Positions 59,201 through 64,000 of a stretch of 64,000 bases of DNA are shown piece after piece; the stretch's first letter is position 1, and each line of letters opens with the position of its first letter. Position numbers and translations under genes: made by a program. Origin of the DNA: Taxillus chinensis (taxonomy: Eukaryota > Streptophyta > Magnoliopsida > Santalales > Loranthaceae). The stretch covers positions 13,986,498-14,050,497 of the forward strand of contig CM042092.1 in NCBI GenBank assembly GCA_023512835.1, in the 5' to 3' direction. The notes below the pieces were generated by a model. The model searched no databases and had not been told where the DNA came from. It was given only the letters and a program-made list of their open reading frames with translations.

Positions 59201-59667
59201 CTTCACTATAACATCAATAGGGACAAATTCCGCAGAGAACACCAAAAGCTGACAATATGGATAAACTGTGAAGATCATCACACAAATACACGGAAGCATG
59301 GCAGCTCTTTAAGGGACCAGCAAAATTGAGCTTCTTCATGAAACTAACAAGGTCAAAAAATCCTCCTGTTGGATTTCTAGGCCCAGAGAGAGAGCTCCGC
59401 ATGGTTTTGTTTCTTAAAGCACATAAATTTTCAAGAATATGCATAAAATATCCACAGTTTTGAGCTTGCCTTGGCAATGGTATAGGATGACGGACGAGCA
59501 TTCACCCCTAGACGGGTTCTATGAATTGGTCCTGTCCCTCTAACGCCAGTAAAAGGACCACCTCCACGGACTATGCCACCGCGATGATTCCTACCTCGTC
59601 CCCTACCTCTCCCACTCTTAGTCCTCTTGATAATATCATCAAGTGACATATCCAAATGATTAGGCAT
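56233..59667 (-). CDS. THO complex subunit 4 / ALY mRNA-export adaptor (possible frameshift near the C-terminus)
   Basis: ALY/REF proteins recruit mRNA to the TREX export complex in the nucleus. Coding exons, high to low: 59667-59470, 58645-58502, 58417-58349, 58203-58019, 57140-57090, 56405-56233. The N-terminal motif is MPNHLDMSLDDIIKRTKSG, followed by an Arg-Gly-rich part. The RRM has RNP2-like LYVSNLDYG and RNP1-like GSAEVVYVT. The C-terminal RG box leads to a conserved UAP56-binding end (SADDLDKELDNYHAEAMQT). The pattern is closest to the Arabidopsis THO4C/D type. Exon 1 ends in a GC donor (aag/gcaagc). In the last exon seven G (56314-56320) shift the frame by one. As printed the protein would stop a few residues later and lose the conserved end. 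A 5' leader intron is implied by an acceptor at 59726. Confidence 0.88.
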
Positions 59668-59725
59668 TGAACTTAAAACTGCAGAAAGATTAAACTGTTC
59701 TTGAGTTAAAGCTGACAATGAAAAC

Positions 59726-61900
59726 CTGTATTAAAAAAAGAGGAAGATGTTATCAGCATAAACATAAATACCAATCAAATCAAATGTGTGTGCATGCACT
59801 GGTCATTAAAACCTTAAATATATGCATAAATGGGGAAATTTTCAGTTTCAAACAAAAGAAGATGTTAATCTCAAACAGCATCAACAGATTCTTAGTGTGC
59901 CCTGCTACAGTGCATAGAAAGGGTGCAGAATACACCACAGTGGCTATTTGTAATAAAGGGATGGTGAATTTATTAGGCCATTTTGGTATGTTCCACGCCA
60001 AGGGTTTTTAATTCAAGTTGATACATATATTTTCATACATAATTAATAAATATAAATTTTAAAACAATTTCCATTCATTAATATAGTTATGAAAATAGTA
60101 AGTTTAAAATCTAATCCAAATTCAGAAATTATATTTAATATGTGAGTAATGAAAGAAAACATTTAAAGCCCATATTGTTTAGGTAAGCAAGAGTAGGCAT
60201 GTTCAACGGGCAAATGGAGCCATAACCTCATTCAGGCCCAGATCAAAAACTACCCTAACCAAACCCATCTAGACCCAGCCAGCCCACTGCTATAACCAAA
60301 AAATTAATTTCAATCCAATTTTTTATAACATTGCGTAATTCATATTAATAAAAGTTCTAACCTACCTAATATCAAGTACCCAAAACGGAAAAACTAATCG
60401 CTTTACGCTCCCACTGTCCACCTCGCCTTACACTCCCTCTACAGCACCGCTGCAGAGAATGATGATTTGTAGAGTGTTTGCCAACTTAAACCTCAAGTGA
60501 GTGTGCTTCTCAAACGCCTTATTTTGTGGCTGTAAATTGTAGGGAAATCTACCGTACCAATAGGTTTTTAAGCTTGGACTTTATGTGCTACCTCGGTGTC
60601 AATGTTAAGTTTAATTATTATGACTCCTATTATGTACTCCCCTTGTATTATATCTTTGGCATAACCTAAAAGATTTGTATTTTAGTTTAATTATTTGATT
60701 ATTGTGTGATGGATTAAAATTATTGTTTTATTTTATTATTCGTTATTAAAAAAACAAACAAACAACCCATCTTGTAGGTCTAGGCTTAAACGGGCTGGGC
60801 TGGATCAAAATTTTCTGGCCCTTTTAAAAGGGGGCCCCCAGCCCGCTGATTTAACACCTCTGCGCAAAAGGGAATCGATCTATCAATTATTAATAGAGAA
60901 TAATTACTATACATAGGTAACCATTGATTTTCAAATCTAATGACAAATTCAAAACACATTATATCTTTCAATTTCTATATTAAACAGGGGAGATGAGATT
61001 TGTATATTTTCAGTAGCCAAAACATCCTAATTTTATAATGACTTGTGCACACATTTTAATCTTTTCATCTCAAAAAGTTGCAGCCCATTTAGCCAAACTG
61101 ATTCTTAAACGTACACAGGTAAGGTATGAGCACAAAACAACTTGGGAGCCAATAAACAACAGAATACCGGAACCCTGATCTCAAATGATGGACACCGTTT
61201 CTCATTAAACCAAATGTAGATACCAAGATTTCATGGCAGAGGAATATAACTTTGTCGGGGCTAATTACTCAATCCTTTTAAAAGTCTACAGTTAACCTTT
61301 ATAAGTATAAAAATCAAAACACTTAACGCATCACTATTAAACTCTTAAATGTATACATTAGCCGACAAAAAACCCTACAGTATCAAACAGAGTTGTTCAC
61401 TTCTGTATCCCATTAAAGCTAGTTAGGATGGCAAATTTTAAAAGCAATGCAATACAGCTCTGCATAATCTAATAAATTAATCCTCCTAAAAAACTACAAA
61501 ATTAAACCATATTAAATGCATGCATGTATGTTCATAGGATCATAAAAACAAACTGTCATAAATCACACACGGATACGGCCGAGTATAACACAATCATATC
61601 AAGAATACAGCACACAGCTAGCCCCCGACATATAATATAACACAAATACTCGAGGGAAAAAACACAAAACGATGAATAAAAACAAAAACAAATCGTATGC
61701 CCACAACGCACCGAGACTGGCGAAAAACAAAAACTAATTGCATAGATCTGGACCCATGAAACTTAATGAGGGAACAAGTATAATAACAAATAAATAAGAT
61801 GAAAACGGTTCATGAAAATACCACAAAGTAACAGGGCGAGGTTAATACGGATCAAGGCAGGCCGATCAACAATAAAGGACGGCAAGATCGAAGAAAGAGA
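59726..61900 (-). other. Leader intron of the ALY gene
   Basis: An acceptor (ttaatacag) just above the first coding exon implies an intron in the 5' leader, reaching toward about 61.9 kb. The donor was not fixed. The stretch 60190-60870 is repeat-like (next entry). The rest is AT-rich with no gene seen. Confidence 0.5.
60190..60870. mobile_element. Possible GGGCTGG-type repeat element
   Basis: Blocks aggcccagatc, cccagccagcccactgc and aaacgggctgggctgg ... cccagcccgctgatttaacacctc mark a region unlike its surroundings. The last block is similar to 7020-7115. Ends and target duplication are not defined. Confidence 0.3.
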
Positions 61901-61996
61901 TCGGGTGGGGAGATGCAAATTAGGGGGTTTCTCAATCTAGAGTCTGTGGAGAAGCGACAGAGAGCTCAAGCGGCAGGGGAAGGAGGCAACATCGGA

Positions 61997-62005
61997 TTAG
62001 GGTTT
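61997..62005 (-). promoter_or_regulatory. Telo-box at the 5' end of the ALY gene
   Basis: On the minus strand the sequence reads aaaaaccctaatccg, containing the telo-box AAACCCTAA. This motif is common just downstream of transcription starts in plant genes for translation and RNA handling. It sits in a CT-rich leader-like region and supports the gene start near 62.0 kb. Confidence 0.55.
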
Positions 62006-62127
62006 TTGCTGCTTTTTTGCGTAGAAACTCTTTCCTTTTAAATGGGGCGAATTTGGCCTGATTGGTTGGAGCGGCGGCGAGGGCGATCAAATGATACGAC
62101 GACGCTCCACCTTACAAACAAATGGAA

Positions 62128-62128
<1 letters not shown>

Positions 62129-62163
<35 letters not shown>
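62129..62163 (+). repeat. (CT)n microsatellite
   Basis: About 15 ct units, just upstream of the ALY gene on its promoter side. Confidence 0.9.
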
Positions 62164-62165
<2 letters not shown>

Positions 62166-62279
62166 TCTTGTTTCCTTCGATTCTATCTTATTTTATAAGT
62201 ACGGCTGGAAATTTCACCCGGGCCCGCGTTCTATCTTATTCATGCTCTCATCTCATGTTTGTTATTTATTAATTTGCAT

Positions 62280-64000
62280 GGTTATTTACATTTTATGACT
62301 ATAAACTAAAATTATTATTTAAAAATAATAGAAAGGTAAATTATTTATTATAAGTACAAATATATTAAGGCAATCTTAATATATATTCTATATCTCTATA
62401 TCATTTTTATTCATTTCATACTTTCAACTCCGATCTTTTTTTCTTTTTTTGATTAAAATATTATTTTAAATTTTTATTTAAATCTTTATTATTTGTTTTT
62501 ATTAATACGTGCAAATAAAATGAAGAATAGTACGCAATAAATATAATATTAAATATAAAGTCATTTTATTATTCAATATATTTTTTACTTTCAACTAGTC
62601 TTTTCGAATTGTTCTTATAATATAACGTCTCTCCAATAAAATTAAAATAATTAAATATTTACTATGAATAAAATAAATTTTTTATTTTTTTACATAACAA
62701 ACGATCTGAATTATTAAATCTTGGTATTTAAGGATCTTAATAAAAGGGATTAGAAGCACTAAAAATAAGCTTTTAGGCCATTTTTAATAGATTTACATAT
62801 TTAAATTACTTTTTCCTAATTTATCAATATAAATATATATTGATAATAGATTTTCTTACCGTGTATATCGTTAGAAAAATATTTTGTGCTCCTAATTCAT
62901 TTAATAATATCTTCTTTCTACCTAATATTTAGATTATGATATAGTTACTAACGCAAACGTTTTGAAAGTATCCGAATCCGATTTAAAGTTTGGACCTCAA
63001 AGCACTAATCTTTAGACTTTTAGTGCAAATAAATATAAAACAATGTGTATGGTAAGAGGAGAGACAAATCACTCCCATGTGACAACGTGTTTTGAGTTTT
63101 GGTGATTTGGGCTAAAAGGTTATACAAAATCATTTTTATGTGCTTTTATACACATGTATCGTTTATTTGGATTAACTCTAAGTGATTTGATAGATAATTA
63201 GAAAATTGTGATGAACCATAAAAATTAGAGATTTGAAAAATAAGTTCAATGATGAAAATGAGGTCTATATAATATTACGAATAGGGAATACTATAGATTT
63301 TTTTTTTAGGATGTTCAACATTTATTACAAGGTTTACATATAGTATCATTAAATAAATATTATAAAATAAAAGGAGAGTTAAAAGAAAATTACTTAATAA
63401 TTCAAATTTTAATTGAATAGAAAATACCAGTATATTTCAATTGAATAACAATGTAGAGTAGAGTAAGCAAACAATCAATTAGTAAAAATAAATTGAATAG
63501 AACTAAGGAGAGTTAATACTAGTATATTTCAATTGAATAGAAATATAACAAACTATCAATTAGTAAAATTAAATTTATGCATGGAATTAAAAAAAGAAAA
63601 GAAAACACAAACAAATTACCAATCATGCATACGTCTGGATCATACTACATTAATTAAGAGCTTGTGAGACTACCAATCCAACATCTTTTTCATATACATC
63701 AACCGTGTGCGTATAATTATATACACACACCAAGAAGCATGCAAACATTATAGCATAAGACTAGCATAATAAAGAAAACCAAGAAGTTAACGTGCATATA
63801 CATACTTGTACTGGATTCGAAGGCCCCAAAAATTTAATCTTTTTTATTCCTGAGATTTTCTACTATTACTTGGGACCATATGAAGAGCTTCTCTCAAATT
63901 CTTCAAGATTTTTGTCGGAACAATACCGTATATGCAATGCCGTACTTTTTTTTCCCCCCTCAACGCTTTAAGTATAATCTTTTAATACTGACGATTATCT
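62280..64000. other. AT-rich intergenic DNA at the right edge
   Basis: No gene was recognised on either strand. A diverged direct repeat of about 60 bp around tagtatatttcaattgaata occurs near 63430 and 63520. Confidence 0.5.

Overview
The window is nuclear DNA of a flowering plant. The genes have many introns with ordinary GT-AG borders, the gene families are plant ones (GASA/snakin, THO4/ALY, class 3 lipase, PEX1), and the space between exons is filled with Ty1/copia and LINE retrotransposons and small inverted-repeat elements. Long AT-rich introns and mostly AT-rich coding exons suggest a eudicot or eudicot-like lineage. The very GC-rich first exon of the lipase gene is less typical of core eudicots. 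I cannot name the species.

Region 1-29.3 kb is one giant gene on the minus strand, PEX1 (peroxisome biogenesis AAA+ ATPase). Eleven consecutive exons, all in phase, run from the ATG at 29243 down to 4340 and encode the first 857 residues. The catalytic second ATPase domain lies left of the window. Its introns hold most of the repeats: an inverted-repeat element with a captured DUF506 gene fragment (about 20-1160), LINE remnants, several inverted-repeat elements with GC-rich cores, and in intron 2 (10.7 kb) a nest formed by a decayed copia element, a LINE fragment and an almost intact copia element (20974-25587).

Region 29.3-38.5 kb is AT-rich intergenic DNA with a few short elements, a 3-copy tandem repeat and one complete small secreted-peptide gene of the GASA/snakin family (34238-34820, 3 exons, 104 residues).

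Region 38.5-50.6 kb is a plus-strand gene for a conserved plant protein with helical and ARM/HEAT-like character. Eleven exons are clear (42295-50551) and two upstream exons are tentative. Two antisense copia elements sit in its introns: one decayed (about 39.96-41.81 kb) and one very young (43335-48012, LTRs identical by eye, broken pol).

Region 50.6-62.1 kb holds a four-exon class 3 lipase gene (52686-54937, plus), a subtilase pseudogene (about 55.2-55.74 kb, minus) and a THO4/ALY mRNA-export adaptor gene (coding 59667-56233, minus; probable 5' leader near 62.0 kb). The last 1.7 kb is AT-rich with no gene seen.

The genes are unrelated housekeeping or secreted functions and do not form a pathway. 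I found no new multi-gene system. The most interesting signals are the gag-less copia lineage, the unusual LTR ends of both young copia elements, tandem duplications of the 3' ends of two host genes, a GC-AG intron and a homopolymer frameshift in the ALY gene, and the captured DUF506 fragment.
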